A stretch of 41,814 nt of DNA from Sphingobium chlorophenolicum (GCF_000722875.1 NZ_JFHR01000049.1:1-41814); one strand, 5' to 3'. Shown: positions 31,319 through 40,650, counted from the stretch's first letter. The notes: a model not told the origin generated them from the letters alone. A program made the numbers and translations.

Positions 31319-34300
31319 ATGCTTCGCGCTTCCGCCTCCCGAGCCGCTCCGGCGGCCACGCTTTCGCTCGCGCCCTACGCGCCTCCGGCATCCGCAATCC
31401 TCGCCGCAGCCGGCGATCTTCTTCCTCATCTCGAACAGGGCCGCGCGATCGACGCCGCGATCCTGCGCTCCGTCATGGAGCAGGCCTTCGGCGCCTCCGA
31501 TGCCGCCGGCGCCTGGGACTGGAAGACAGCCTACGACGCCTGCGAAGCGGCCACCGTCCTGTTCCTGCGCAAATACGGAAAGCCGCTTTTCCGCAAAGCC
31601 GCGTCTCCGGCCGCGCGGCTCGCCGCACTGACCAAGATCGCCGGTCTGCTGCCGACCCACACGCGCAGGTCCGAGGAAGCTCAGGCGCTTCAACAGTTCT
31701 CGACCCCGACAACGCTCGGCCTGACGGCTTTGACCGCCGCGTCGCTCACGCCCGCCGACCGGGTGCTGGAGCCTTCGGCCGGCACGGGCCTGCTCGCGGT
31801 TCTCGCGGAGATGGTCGGCTGCGACCTCATCCTCAACGAGCTGGCCGAGACCCGCGCCGATCTTCTCGCCTCGCTCTTTCCGGCCATCGCCGTCAGGCGC
31901 TTCGACGCCGCTCAGATCGACGATCATCTGGATCGCGCCGCCATCCCCAGCGTCGTCATCATGAACCCGCCGTTTTCGGTCATGGCGAACGTCTCAGGGC
32001 GCGTCGCGGACGCCGCCTATCGCCACATCGCTTCGGCGCTGGCACGGCTCGCGCCCGGCGGCCGGCTGGTCGCAATCACCGGCGCGAACTTCTCGCCCGA
32101 GCTGCCAGCCTGGCGCGACAGCTTCGTCCGGCTGCAGGAGCGCGGCCGCGTCGTGTTCACCGCGGCGATCGCGGGCTCGGTCTATGCCAAGCACGGCACC
32201 ACGATCGAAACCCGCCTAACCGTCATCGACAAGGCGCCTGCCGAGGACGTGGCTCGCTTCCCCGCATCCCCCGGCATCGCCCCCGACGTGGCGACACTGC
32301 TCGCCTGGATCGAGCGGGACTTGCCCCCGCGCATGGCCGTCGCGCTCCCGAAAGCCGCTCCAGACGCCGCGCCGCGCACCGTTCGCGGCTATCTCGCCCG
32401 GGTCGCAGCCGCCACGCCCGCCCGGCGCACGGCTGAGATCGAAGCTGTGCCGCTGGACTACGAGACGGTCGAGTGGACGCCGCCCGAGGGTCGCCGCCTG
32501 TCGGACTCGATCTACGAGGCCTTTTCGCTCCAGTCGATCCGCATCCCCGGCGCGCAGGCCCATCCCACCAAATTGGTGCAATCGGCCGCCATGGCGTCGG
32601 TCGCGCCGCCCAAGCCGAGTTATCGCCCGACCCTTCCGGCCGCGATCGTCGCCGATGGCCTGCTGTCCGACGCCCAGCTCGAGACGGTGATCTATGCCGG
32701 TGAGGCCCATGGCGAATATCTCGCCGGCGCATGGACCGTGGACGAAACCGGCGATCTCGTCACCGCCGCGCCGGACGATGCGCCGAACGCCGTCCGCTTC
32801 CGCCGGGGCTTCATGCTTGGCGACGGCACCGGCGCCGGCAAAGGCCGCCAATCGGCCGGTGTGATCCTCGACAACTGGCTCCAGGGTCGCCGCAAAGCGG
32901 TCTGGATTTCGAAATCTGACAAGCTGCTGGAGGACGCGCAACGCGACTGGTCGGCGCTCGGCATGGAGCGCCTGCTGGTCACGCCGCTGTCGCGCTTCCC
33001 GCAAGGCACGCCCATCCGGCTGAACGAAGGCGTCCTATTCACCACCTACGCTACGCTACGGTCCGACGACCGTGGGGAGAAGCTTTCGCGCGTCAAGCAG
33101 ATCGTCGAATGGTTGGGCTCCGATTTCGATGGAGTGATCATTTTCGACGAGTCCCACGCGATGCAGAACGCCGGCGGCGGCAAGGGAGAACGGGGCGATG
33201 TTGCCCCCTCACAACAGGGTCGTGCCGGGCTCAGGCTCCAGCACGCGCTGCCGAACGCCCGCGTCGTCTACGTCTCTGCGACTGGCGCGACTACCGTCCA
33301 CAACCTCGCCTATGCCCAGCGGCTCGGCCTCTGGGGTGGCGACGATTTTCCCTTCGCCAATCGCGCCGAGTTCGTCGAAGCCGTGGAAAACGGCGGCGTC
33401 GCGGCCATGGAGGTGCTCGCCCGCGACCTGCGCGCGCTCGGCCTCTACACGGCCCGGTCGCTCTCCTATGACGGCGTCGCATACGAACTGGTCGAACACC
33501 AGCTCACGCCCGAGCAGACCCGCATCTACGACGCCTATGCCGGCGCCTTCGCCATCATCCACAATCATCTCGACGCGGCGATGCAGGCCGCCAACATCAC
33601 CGGCGACAGCGGCACGCTGAACCGGCAGGCGAAGGCGGCCGCGCGGTCGGCCTTCGAGAGCGCCAAGCAGCGTTTCTTCGGCCATCTCCTGACCAGCATG
33701 AAGACGCCGACGCTGATCCGCTCGATCGAGCAGGACCTGGCCGCCGGGCACACCGCCGTCATCCAGATCGTCTCGACCGGCGAGGCGCTGATGGAACGGC
33801 GCCTGGCCGAGATCCCGACCGAGGAATGGAACGACGTGCGCGTCGACATCACGCCGCGCGAATATGTCCTCGACTATCTCGCCCATTCCTTCCCGGTGCA
33901 GCTCTACGAGCCGTTCTCGGACAGCGAGGGCAATCTGTCGTCGCGGCCGGTTTACCGGGACGGCCAGCCTGTCGAGAGCCGGGAAGCCGTCGCCCGTCGC
34001 GACGAACTGATCGAGCGGCTCGCATCGCTGGAGCCCGTTCCCGGCGCCCTCGACCAGATCGTCCAACGGTTTGGGACCGATGTCGTCGCAGAAGTCACCG
34101 GCCGCTCGCGGCGCGTGGTGCGAAAGGGCGAGCGCCTCGCCGTCGAGAACCGGGCGGGTGCGGCAAATCTCGCCGAGGCAGCCGCCTTCATGGACGACCA
34201 GAAGCGCATCCTCGTCTTCTCGGACGCCGGCGGCACCGGCCGCAGTTACCATGCCGATCTTGCGGCAAAGAACCAGCGCCTCCGCATCCATTATCTCCTG

Positions 34301-35641
34301 GAGCCGGGCTGGAAGGCTGACGCGGCGATCCAGGGGCTCGGCCGCACCAACCGCACCAACCAGGCGCAGCCGCCGCTCTTTCGGCCGATCGCCAGCGACG
34401 TGAAGGCCGAGAAGCGCTTCCTCTCGACGATCGCGCGCCGGCTCGACACGCTCGGCGCCATCACGCGCGGGCAGCGCCAGACCGGTGGCCAAGGCTTGTT
34501 CCGGCCGGAGGACAATCTGGAAAGTCCCTATGCCCGCGATGCGCTGCGCCAGCTCTATCTGCTGCTCGTCCGTGGCAAGGTGGAGGGCTGCTCGCTCGAC
34601 CGCTTCGAGTCCGCCACCGGGCTGAAACTCATGGACGACAACGGCATCAAGGACGAGCTGCCGCCGATCACCACCTTCCTCAACCGGCTGCTGGCGCTCA
34701 CCATCGAACTGCAGGGCGTGCTGTTCACGGCGTTCGAGCAGCTGCTGACCGCCAAGGTCGAAGGCGCGATCCGTAGCGGCGTCTATGACCTCGGTCTGGA
34801 GACGCTTCAGGCCGAGAGCTTCATCGTCACCGACGCTCAGGTGATCCACACGCACCCGGGCACCGGCGCGGAAACGCGGCTGCTCACCATCACCCGCCGG
34901 GAGCGCAATCGGCCGACGAGCCTGGCCGATGCGCTCGACCATCTCTCCGATCCCTGCGCACGGCTCCTGGTCAATGGCCGCTCCGGCCGCGCCGCCGTCC
35001 AGATACCGGCACCGTCGATGATGCTCGACGATGGCGAGATCGAGCGCCGCGTCAGCCTGATCCGGCCGATGGAGCAACACTATGCCCCGCTGCGCATGAT
35101 GGACGAGAGCCATTGGGAGGAAGCCGATCGCGCCGCCTTCGCCGCCGCGTGGTGGGCCGAACTGAATGACGTGCCCGAGTTCTCGGACAGCACGATCCAC
35201 ATCGTCGCCGGGCTGCTGCTGCCGATCTGGAAGCGCCTGCCGAACGAGTCGACCCGCGTCTACCGGCTCCAGACCGATGCCGGCGAGCGCATCATCGGCC
35301 GGCGCGTGTCGCCAGCGTGGGCGTCGAACGCCGTCACCACGGGCGCCGCGTCGCTGACCCCGGAACAAGCCTTCACTGCGCTGATGGACGGCACGACGAT
35401 CCTCGATCTCGCCGATGGCCTTCAGCTCCGCCGCGCGCGTGTCATGAGCGCCCAGCGGCTGGAGCTGGCTGGCTTCACCGATGCGATGCGGGACCGGCTG
35501 CGGGCCTATGGTCTCTTCAGCGAGATCATCTCGTGGAAGCTCCGCTTCTTCGTGCCGGTCGACGCCACCGGGCCAAGCATCCTCGCCAAGCTGCTCGACA
35601 CCTTCCCGGTGGCGCGCATCTCCGAGCGGGAGGCCGCGTGA
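31319..35641 (+). CDS. Methylase-like/strawberry-notch helicase protein
   Basis: A 1440-residue protein with two parts. Residues about 100-340 are methyltransferase-like: L-E-P-S-A-G-T-G near residue 150 (SAM-binding) and M-N-P-P-F near 215, the catalytic motif of N6-adenine methylases. Residues about 430-1100 are a strawberry-notch (SBNO) superfamily 2 helicase: G-D-G-T-G-A-G-K-G-R near 500 (Walker A), F-D-E-S-H near 608 (Walker B), S-A-T-G, and Q-G-L-G-R-T-N-R-T-N-Q near 1004 (motif VI). These proteins are frequent in ICEs and plasmids and are thought to act on incoming DNA. The gene is followed by the Toprim gene with a TGATG overlap. Antisense open frames here are shadows. Confidence 0.93.
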   Translation: MLRASASRAAPAATLSLAPYAPPASAILAAAGDLLPHLEQGRAIDAAILRSVMEQAFGASDAAGAWDWKTAYDACEAATVLFLRKYGKPLFRKAASPAARLAALTKIAGLLPTHTRRSEEAQALQQFSTPTTLGLTALTAASLTPADRVLEPSAGTGLLAVLAEMVGCDLILNELAETRADLLASLFPAIAVRRFDAAQIDDHLDRAAIPSVVIMNPPFSVMANVSGRVADAAYRHIASALARLAPGGRLVAITGANFSPELPAWRDSFVRLQERGRVVFTAAIAGSVYAKHGTTIETRLTVIDKAPAEDVARFPASPGIAPDVATLLAWIERDLPPRMAVALPKAAPDAAPRTVRGYLARVAAATPARRTAEIEAVPLDYETVEWTPPEGRRLSDSIYEAFSLQSIRIPGAQAHPTKLVQSAAMASVAPPKPSYRPTLPAAIVADGLLSDAQLETVIYAGEAHGEYLAGAWTVDETGDLVTAAPDDAPNAVRFRRGFMLGDGTGAGKGRQSAGVILDNWLQGRRKAVWISKSDKLLEDAQRDWSALGMERLLVTPLSRFPQGTPIRLNEGVLFTTYATLRSDDRGEKLSRVKQIVEWLGSDFDGVIIFDESHAMQNAGGGKGERGDVAPSQQGRAGLRLQHALPNARVVYVSATGATTVHNLAYAQRLGLWGGDDFPFANRAEFVEAVENGGVAAMEVLARDLRALGLYTARSLSYDGVAYELVEHQLTPEQTRIYDAYAGAFAIIHNHLDAAMQAANITGDSGTLNRQAKAAARSAFESAKQRFFGHLLTSMKTPTLIRSIEQDLAAGHTAVIQIVSTGEALMERRLAEIPTEEWNDVRVDITPREYVLDYLAHSFPVQLYEPFSDSEGNLSSRPVYRDGQPVESREAVARRDELIERLASLEPVPGALDQIVQRFGTDVVAEVTGRSRRVVRKGERLAVENRAGAANLAEAAAFMDDQKRILVFSDAGGTGRSYHADLAAKNQRLRIHYLLEPGWKADAAIQGLGRTNRTNQAQPPLFRPIASDVKAEKRFLSTIARRLDTLGAITRGQRQTGGQGLFRPEDNLESPYARDALRQLYLLLVRGKVEGCSLDRFESATGLKLMDDNGIKDELPPITTFLNRLLALTIELQGVLFTAFEQLLTAKVEGAIRSGVYDLGLETLQAESFIVTDAQVIHTHPGTGAETRLLTITRRERNRPTSLADALDHLSDPCARLLVNGRSGRAAVQIPAPSMMLDDGEIERRVSLIRPMEQHYAPLRMMDESHWEEADRAAFAAAWWAELNDVPEFSDSTIHIVAGLLLPIWKRLPNESTRVYRLQTDAGERIIGRRVSPAWASNAVTTGAASLTPEQAFTALMDGTTILDLADGLQLRRARVMSAQRLELAGFTDAMRDRLRAYGLFSEIISWKLRFFVPVDATGPSILAKLLDTFPVARISEREAA

Positions 35642-36678
35642 TGGCACGTCAGGACGCTTCCGATCTCGCGCAAAGTCTCGGCCGCCAGGCCGAGGCGGTG
35701 TGCCGGCATTATCTCTCCAGCGGCCGCCGCGAGGGCGGCTATTGGCTGGTCGGCGACGCACGCAACACGCCCGGCCGCTCGATGTACGTCCGGCTCAAGG
35801 ACTCGCCCAAAGGTCCAGCCGGCAAATGGACCGACGCGGCGACAGGCGAACATGGCGATCTTCTCGACGTCATCCGGGAAAGCTGCGGCCTGGTCGATTT
35901 CAAGGACGTCGCCGACGAGGCCCGGACCTTCCTGTCGATGCCTCAACCGGAACCGGAGGCCCGCCAGCACCAGCGGCAAAGCCCGGCCCCGCATGGCTCC
36001 CCCGAAGCGGCACGCCGGCTGGTTCACATGGCGCAGCCAATCTACGGTACGCTCGTACAGGCGTATTTGCGGGAACGCGGCATTACGGATTTACGCGGAA
36101 CCGGAAGCCTGCATTTCCACCCGCGCTGCTACTATCGGCCCGACGAGCATTCTCCGACCGAGACCTGGCCGGCGATGATCGCTGAAGTCACCGACCTCGA
36201 CGGCAAGATCACCGGGGCGCATCGCACCTGGCTCGATCCCCGCCGCAGGGACAAGGCGCCGATCGATACGCCGAGGCGGGCAATGGGAGATCTTCTCGGC
36301 AACGCTGTGCGCTTCGGCATCGGTGGCGAGGTGATGGCGGCCGGCGAAGGCATCGAAACGGTGCTGTCGCTCCGCCAGGTCCTTCCCGACATGCCGATGT
36401 TGGCCGCGCTCTCGGCGGCTCATCTCGCCGCCTTCCTTTTCCCCGACACGCTGCGGCGGCTCTACATCGTCCGCGACAACGATCCGGCCGGTGACGGGGC
36501 GCGCGATACTCTTATCGAACGGGCGAACGAAGCCGGGATCGAGGCGATCGTCATCTCGCCGGAGCTGGGCGATTTCAACGAGGATCTCCGCTTGGCGGGT
36601 TTGGACAGCCTCCGGGCAGCGGCCCAGCCGCAGATCGCGCCACGGGACGTCGCACGCTTCATGGCGCTGGCGACATAG
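35641..36678 (+). CDS. Toprim-domain (primase-like) protein
   Basis: A 345-residue protein. The N-terminal part (residues 1-110) matches the DUF7146-type domain of ICE primases (C-R-H-Y-L-S-S-G-R-R, G-K-W-T-D-A-A-T-G-E-H-G-D-L-L-D), the C-terminal part is a Toprim domain with E-G-I-E-T (catalytic Glu) near residue 238 and D-N-D-P-A-G-D-G-A (metal-binding DxD) near 280. Toprim proteins of this type may prime the transferred strand. The ATG at 35641 shares one base with the helicase stop, so the two are coupled. The longer frame beginning at 35317 lies within the helicase gene and is not used. Confidence 0.88.
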   Translation: MARQDASDLAQSLGRQAEAVCRHYLSSGRREGGYWLVGDARNTPGRSMYVRLKDSPKGPAGKWTDAATGEHGDLLDVIRESCGLVDFKDVADEARTFLSMPQPEPEARQHQRQSPAPHGSPEAARRLVHMAQPIYGTLVQAYLRERGITDLRGTGSLHFHPRCYYRPDEHSPTETWPAMIAEVTDLDGKITGAHRTWLDPRRRDKAPIDTPRRAMGDLLGNAVRFGIGGEVMAAGEGIETVLSLRQVLPDMPMLAALSAAHLAAFLFPDTLRRLYIVRDNDPAGDGARDTLIERANEAGIEAIVISPELGDFNEDLRLAGLDSLRAAAQPQIAPRDVARFMALAT

Positions 36679-36992
36679 GCCGGCAGGAGAACGCAGACGG
36701 CGGGAGCGCCGTTGTCGGCGTCGCTCGGATAATCCCCAGGTCGGAGAGAACCGCGCCCCGGCCTTCGAGAGGGCGATCGGCCAGCAAACGGCCCGGACCC
36801 GCAATGCCTGCGGTGGACTATTTTCCGGCGCGGCCAGAGGCCGCTTTCCATCGCGAGGCAAAATAGCCCGCCTTCGTCATCCTCCGCTGCGCTCCGGCCC
36901 TCCGCTTCGCTGCGGGTGCAGGCCCGGCCCGCCCGCCGGCTTTCGTCGCCATGAAGGCCGCGAGGGTCGTGGTCGAACCGACGGAGCATCCC
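36679..36992 (+). other. Non-coding leader between the Toprim and DUF2493 genes
   Basis: About 314 bases without a convincing gene. It is rich in short inverted repeats (for example CGGCCAGAGGCCG near 36834 and GCTTCGCTGCGGG near 36906) and probably holds the promoter or processing region of the DUF2493 gene. A stretch near 36751-36765 (GGTCGGAGAGAACCGCG) weakly recalls the radC-like core, but without the outer pairing arms. Confidence 0.4.
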
Positions 36993-37928
36993 ATGAGCGA
37001 GCACGACGACTACGAACCGCACCACGCCTCTTCCCCCACCGACCATGTCCTGAGCGAACTCCAGCTTTACGGCTACCGTCCCTTCACGGATGAACCCGAT
37101 CCACGACCGCTTCCGGAGGGCGACCTTGTCGCTGGCGCCATCGCCGACATCTTCGACGCCCTGATCGCCACGCTGGAAGACACCCGCCTCGAGCCCGACC
37201 TCGACGATCTCCTCTGGTCGACCGTCAACGTTTTCCACCGGGCCAACGAACGGATCGAGCGCGAGTTGGACGACAATGAGCAGGCGCAGCGCCGCGGCCA
37301 GCGCGAACAGGACGGCAGCGAAGTGAAGGCCGTCGAGCTAGAACGCCTGACGGCCGAGGGCCAGACCATGATCGAACGGCGCAACGCCTTCGAGCTGATG
37401 CGCGACCAGGCCGCCGAACACTACGAGCGCCACACCGGATCGAACTGGCGACCGCGCAGCGGATCAATGGTCAGCCATCGCAACATGACCTCGGCGATGA
37501 TCGACAGCCGCGACTTCCTCGCAGCCAAGAAGCGCGCCGACAATCAGGTGCTGCTGCCCGCAGGTCCAAAGATCGCGTTCACTGGCGGGCTCGACTTCAA
37601 CGATCACCACCTAATCTGGGCCAAGCTCGATCAGGTCCACGCCAAGCACCCCGACATGGTGCTGCTCCACGGCAAGTCGCCCAAAGGCGCCGAGAAGATC
37701 GCGGCGAAATGGGCTGACGCCCGCAAGGTGCCGCAGGTCGGCTTCGCCCCCGACTGGACGAAACACGCCAAGGCTGCACCATTCAAGCGCAACGATCAGA
37801 TGCTCGACATCCTGCCGATCGGAGTGATCATCTTCCCCGGCACCGGCATTCAGGACAATCTCGCCGACAAGGCGAGGAAGCTCGGCATCCCGCTGTTCGA
37901 CTTCCGCCCGAAGGGAGGCGGCGCCTGA
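36993..37928 (+). CDS. DUF2493 (SLOG/YspA-like) ICE protein
   Basis: A 311-residue protein. I chose the ATG at 36993 (M-S-E-H-D-D-Y-E-P), with CGGAG about eight bases upstream, over a longer frame from 36951. The first 150 residues are ICE-specific and acidic-to-basic helical (F-H-R-A-N-E-R-I-E-R-E-L-D-D-N). The C-terminal DUF2493 domain (about 195-311) is a Rossmann-like SLOG fold: I-A-F-T-G-G-L-D-F-N-D-H-H, V-L-L-H-G-K-S-P-K-G-A-E, I-I-F-P-G-T-G-I-Q-D-N-L-A. SLOG proteins bind nucleotides or related ligands and recur in defence and mobile systems. Confidence 0.85.
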   Translation: MSEHDDYEPHHASSPTDHVLSELQLYGYRPFTDEPDPRPLPEGDLVAGAIADIFDALIATLEDTRLEPDLDDLLWSTVNVFHRANERIERELDDNEQAQRRGQREQDGSEVKAVELERLTAEGQTMIERRNAFELMRDQAAEHYERHTGSNWRPRSGSMVSHRNMTSAMIDSRDFLAAKKRADNQVLLPAGPKIAFTGGLDFNDHHLIWAKLDQVHAKHPDMVLLHGKSPKGAEKIAAKWADARKVPQVGFAPDWTKHAKAAPFKRNDQMLDILPIGVIIFPGTGIQDNLADKARKLGIPLFDFRPKGGGA

Positions 37929-37988
37929 GCGCCGTCCCCCCGTAGGAATGACCACAAAGGCACCAATCGATCCGAACGCAGATCGGAT

Positions 37989-38594
37989 CTAGACCTTCTC
38001 GACAAAGTAATAGTGGTTCCCACCCTCGTCTTCAGTATCGGCCACCCACATGAGTCCAGCATCGCGTAGCAGTTGCTCATATGTGCGCCCACCAAGGGAT
38101 TCCGACGGGCGCCCGGTCATGCCGTCCAGCCATTTAAGGGGCTCCCGGGGCGCGGTGAAGAGAAAGCGCCCCTCCGGCTTTAGCGCGCGCGCCACCTTTT
38201 CAATGACGAGCGCTTGGCTTGCCGGGTCGAGCAAGAACAACAGACCCCAGGCAAGCACGCCGCTAAAGGTCCGGTTGAAGAACTCCGAGGCCTCTACGGT
38301 GTTTCGCTCGATCGGCACACCCGGGTACCGCTCGCGGAACGCAGCGACCATGGTCGGTGACGCATCGACAGCATAGGTGGTGAGACCGGCCTCCTGCAAA
38401 ATTCTCGTGCTCGGTTCACCGGGGCCGGAGCCGAGGTCGAGCACCGTCGCGTCGCGTGGAAAGCCGTTCGCCCAAGCTCTCACGACCGCGGCACCGACCG
38501 AGTCGCCTACGGGAGAACGGGTGCCTCGTCCTGCAACGTAGATGTCTGCGACAGCCTCATATCCGTTAGAGCCGTCCTCGGTTGCCGTACTCAT
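37989..38594 (-). CDS. Class I SAM-dependent methyltransferase
   Basis: A protein of 201 residues with the Rossmann SAM-binding motif V-L-D-L-G-S-G-P-G-E near residue 55 and post-motif A-V-D-A-S near 77, then L-A-W-G-L-L-F-L-L, and L-K-P-E-G-R-F-L-F-T. The start at 38594 (GAGGTG upstream) is preferred to a TTG at 38630. Substrate cannot be told; small molecule or protein methylation is likeliest. It lies on the minus strand between plus-strand core genes and is probably cargo. Confidence 0.8.
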   Translation of the reverse strand: MSTATEDGSNGYEAVADIYVAGRGTRSPVGDSVGAAVVRAWANGFPRDATVLDLGSGPGEPSTRILQEAGLTTYAVDASPTMVAAFRERYPGVPIERNTVEASEFFNRTFSGVLAWGLLFLLDPASQALVIEKVARALKPEGRFLFTAPREPLKWLDGMTGRPSESLGGRTYEQLLRDAGLMWVADTEDEGGNHYYFVEKV

Positions 38595-39002
38595 ATCACC
38601 TCGAGAAGCGTGCAGCTTACGCTCGCGCAATCACTGTGCGCTTCAGACGTAACAAAGTCACTATCTGTGGACCATGGGCGCTTGCTCTAATTCTATCGCT
38701 GGCCTGGCAAGGCCGAGCCCGCCACGAGCAATAGTGTCTCAAGCAAAGCACTGTTACAGAACTAAAGCATTGAACGGGGGTTTCATCGAGGCCCAGTCAT
38801 GGCGTGAAACCATCACCCGCGTCCATTGCGCTAATCCTTGGTCCAGCCGCTGGCCTGACGCCATCAACCCGTAAAGGGTCGGCTATGCGAGCATGCCGCC
38901 GCTCCAGCTTCGCCTGCGCGGTGATTGCGGCCCCCGGCCGGACACATCGGGCGCCTGTCGCGCGGGAGATGGCCTCCCGCCTCCAAGACAGGAGCCGGTC
39001 AG
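38595..39002. other. Non-coding stretch upstream of the 55-residue protein gene
   Basis: About 408 bases with only short unsupported frames. The left 280 bases are comparatively AT-rich. The right end holds the nested hairpin listed separately. The minus-strand methyltransferase promoter should lie in its left part. Confidence 0.45.
38954..38992 (+). promoter_or_regulatory. Nested hairpin masking a ribosome binding site
   Basis: CCTGTC (38954-38959) pairs with GACAGG (38987-38992), and within it GCGGGAG (38962-38968) pairs with CTCCCGC (38974-38980). The right outer arm overlaps the CAGGAG ribosome binding site of the gene at 39003, so the folded form should hinder initiation. Confidence 0.55.
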
Positions 39003-39170
39003 ATGTCCCTCAATCAAGCTCAAGCTTTCGCATTCAGCCTCGCCACCACGCTGATGGCAGCGATTATCATCTTCCAGGCTGGCGACGGGACGCTGTCGGT
39101 CACGCCCGCCAGCGAATACGACGGCGACATCGCCGCGATCGTTCATGAGATCGATCCTTTCGCCCCATGA
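39003..39170 (+). CDS. Small single-helix membrane protein (55 residues)
   Basis: A 55-residue protein with one membrane helix (A-F-A-F-S-L-A-T-T-L-M-A-A-I-I-I-F-Q) and a short acidic tail. ATG at 39003 with CAGGAG ten bases upstream. The nested hairpin upstream could control it. No family recognised. Confidence 0.55.
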   Translation: MSLNQAQAFAFSLATTLMAAIIIFQAGDGTLSVTPASEYDGDIAAIVHEIDPFAP

Positions 39171-39257
39171 CCGGGGCGAACCGGCGCCGCCGCGCGGAAG
39201 TCGCACGCGATTTCCGCTCCCGGCGCAGTCAATTTTCAGCTATAGTTCGGGCGCGCC

Positions 39258-39272
39258 GTGGTGGTGGTGGTG
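39258..39272. repeat. Short GTG triplet run
   Basis: Five tandem GTG triplets (39258-39272) in the leader of the membrane-protein gene at 39310. Such a run could slip during replication; it lies outside any coding region. Confidence 0.5.
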
Positions 39273-39309
39273 GCGCAACCGTCAGACCTTTCTTACGGAG
39301 TCCACCACT

Positions 39310-39753
39310 ATGATCATCCTCGCAATACTTGCATCCCTCGCGGCCATCGGCATGCTTTGCTGGCTGCTGTTCACGCTGGCTGTCTTCGCACTGCCGGCGT
39401 TCGTCGGCGTGACCGCGGGCGCCTGGGCGCACGGAACGGGCGCTGGAATCCCGGGCGCCATTCTAGTCGGCTCCATAGCGGCGGCGGCCACGCTCGCCGT
39501 CGGGCATCTGCTCATCACCTTCGTGCGGCCCATGTGGCTGAAGCTGATCGTCGCCACTGCCTTCGTTGCGCCGGCGGCGATCGCCGGCTTTCACGCCACC
39601 CATGGCATCGTGAAGCACCTGATGCCGTCCGACGCGTGGCAGATTGCGTTCTCCGTCATTGGCGCGGTCGCGGTCGGCATCACCGCGTTCGTGCGGGTCG
39701 CTGGAATGGCGGCGGCTCCGGCCCTGTCCGGCCGGGACCTTGCCCGGGCCTAA
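39310..39753 (+). CDS. Polytopic ICE membrane protein
   Basis: A 147-residue hydrophobic protein with four predicted helices: I-L-A-S-L-A-A-I-G-M-L-C-W-L-L-F (N-terminal), A-G-I-P-G-A-I-L-V-G-S-I-A-A-A-A, W-L-K-L-I-V-A-T-A-F-V-A-P-A-A-I-A, and I-A-F-S-V-I-G-A-V-A-V-G-I-T-A-F. ATG at 39310 with GGAG eleven bases upstream. A family like this occurs near DUF736 genes in such ICEs, but I cannot assign a function. Confidence 0.65.
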   Translation: MIILAILASLAAIGMLCWLLFTLAVFALPAFVGVTAGAWAHGTGAGIPGAILVGSIAAAATLAVGHLLITFVRPMWLKLIVATAFVAPAAIAGFHATHGIVKHLMPSDAWQIAFSVIGAVAVGITAFVRVAGMAAAPALSGRDLARA

Positions 39754-40316
39754 CCTGCGTCATTGCCGGCAGTAGGATCAAGGCAGCCGTGATCGCGGTC
39801 GCCCCCATCGTCTCATGTCGGAGCGATGGGCGTGTGCGGCGCGGATCTGCGCTGGGCCCGGAAGGGCGGTCTTCGCTGAGGCGCTGCAGGGATAGAGTCA
39901 TCTCTCAGCGGCCGCCGGACATCCGACGGCGCGATCTCCGTGGTGGCGCGGGGGGGCAGGATGCAGCCGCGTCGGCCTGGTGGGAGGAGACGACGCCTGT
40001 GAGCATGGCGTGACGCCGGCTTGCCGATGCGGGTTGGCCGCCATCTTCTCCGTTATCTGACCGTACCTCGACCGCTCCAAACGGCCTCTTCAATGGCCTG
40101 ATCTGGCCGAAGGCCGGCTGCGCCTCGATCGCCTATGACGCAACAGCCGCGTCAAACTTTCTTCCCCTGCCGGCTGCGCCGCCATTCCTCGCGAGACAAG
40201 AAAGCCCTCCTTAGCTGTCAGGCCCCTTCGGGGTGCGCCGTCGATCGCCTCCGGCCTGCCGATCGCCATCGAGGCCGCAATGGTGCGGGCTCGGGAACGG
40301 AAAACGGAGACTTACA
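39754..40316. other. Long non-coding stretch before the DUF736 gene
   Basis: About 563 bases without a supported gene. Open frames here lack ribosome binding sites or starts; one frame at about 40040-40214 is protein-like but has no start codon. A CCCCTTCGGGG hairpin lies near 40223-40233. The region may hold promoters for DUF736 or a transfer site, but nothing diagnostic of an oriT is visible. Confidence 0.4.
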
Positions 40317-40643
40317 ATGGCGACCATCGGCACCTTCAAGAAGACCGGCTCGAACGAGTTCACCGGCGAAATCGTCACCCTCAGCGTCCAGGCCAAGAAC
40401 GTGCGCATCGTCCCCGACCAGCGCGCCACCGGCGAGAACGCCCCCAGCCACCGGGTCCTGGTCGGCCGCGCCGAGATCGGCGCCGCATGGTCCAAGCGCT
40501 CCAACGAAGGCCGCGACTATCTGGGCCTCAAGCTCGACGATCCGAGCTTCAACGCCCCGATCTACGCCAACCTCTTCGATGACGAGGGCGAAGAAACCTT
40601 CTCGCTGATCTGGTCCCGTCCCAACGGTCGGCGCGGCGACTAA
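40317..40643 (+). CDS. DUF736-family ICE protein
   Basis: A 108-residue protein of the DUF736 family, near-universal in ICEs and plasmids of alphaproteobacteria. Signature blocks are M-A-T-I-G-T-F-K-K-T-G-S-N-E-F-T-G, K-N-V-R-I-V-P, A-P-S-H-R-V-L-V-G-R-A-E-I-G-A-A-W and G-R-D-Y-L-G-L-K-L-D-D-P-S-F. Its function is unknown; it is small and probably binds nucleic acid or another ICE protein. Starts with ATG after AAAACGGAGA. A strong terminator follows. Confidence 0.93.
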   Translation: MATIGTFKKTGSNEFTGEIVTLSVQAKNVRIVPDQRATGENAPSHRVLVGRAEIGAAWSKRSNEGRDYLGLKLDDPSFNAPIYANLFDDEGEETFSLIWSRPNGRRGD

Positions 40644-40650
40644 GGCCCGA

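Noticed and set aside
35317..35640. Upstream extension of the Toprim protein
   Set aside because: It lies in the helicase coding region; the ATG at 35641 fits the TGATG coupling.
33209..35761. 850-residue open frame antisense to the strawberry-notch gene
   Set aside because: It mirrors the third-position GC bias of the real gene, has no recognisable domain and no ribosome binding site.
36751..36765. Possible fourth radC-like leader before DUF2493
   Set aside because: Only the purine-rich core is similar; the GACGGG/CCCGTC arms are missing.
40040..40214. Protein-like frame before DUF736
   Set aside because: It has no ATG, GTG or TTG start after its upstream stop and no ribosome binding site, so it is not listed as a gene.
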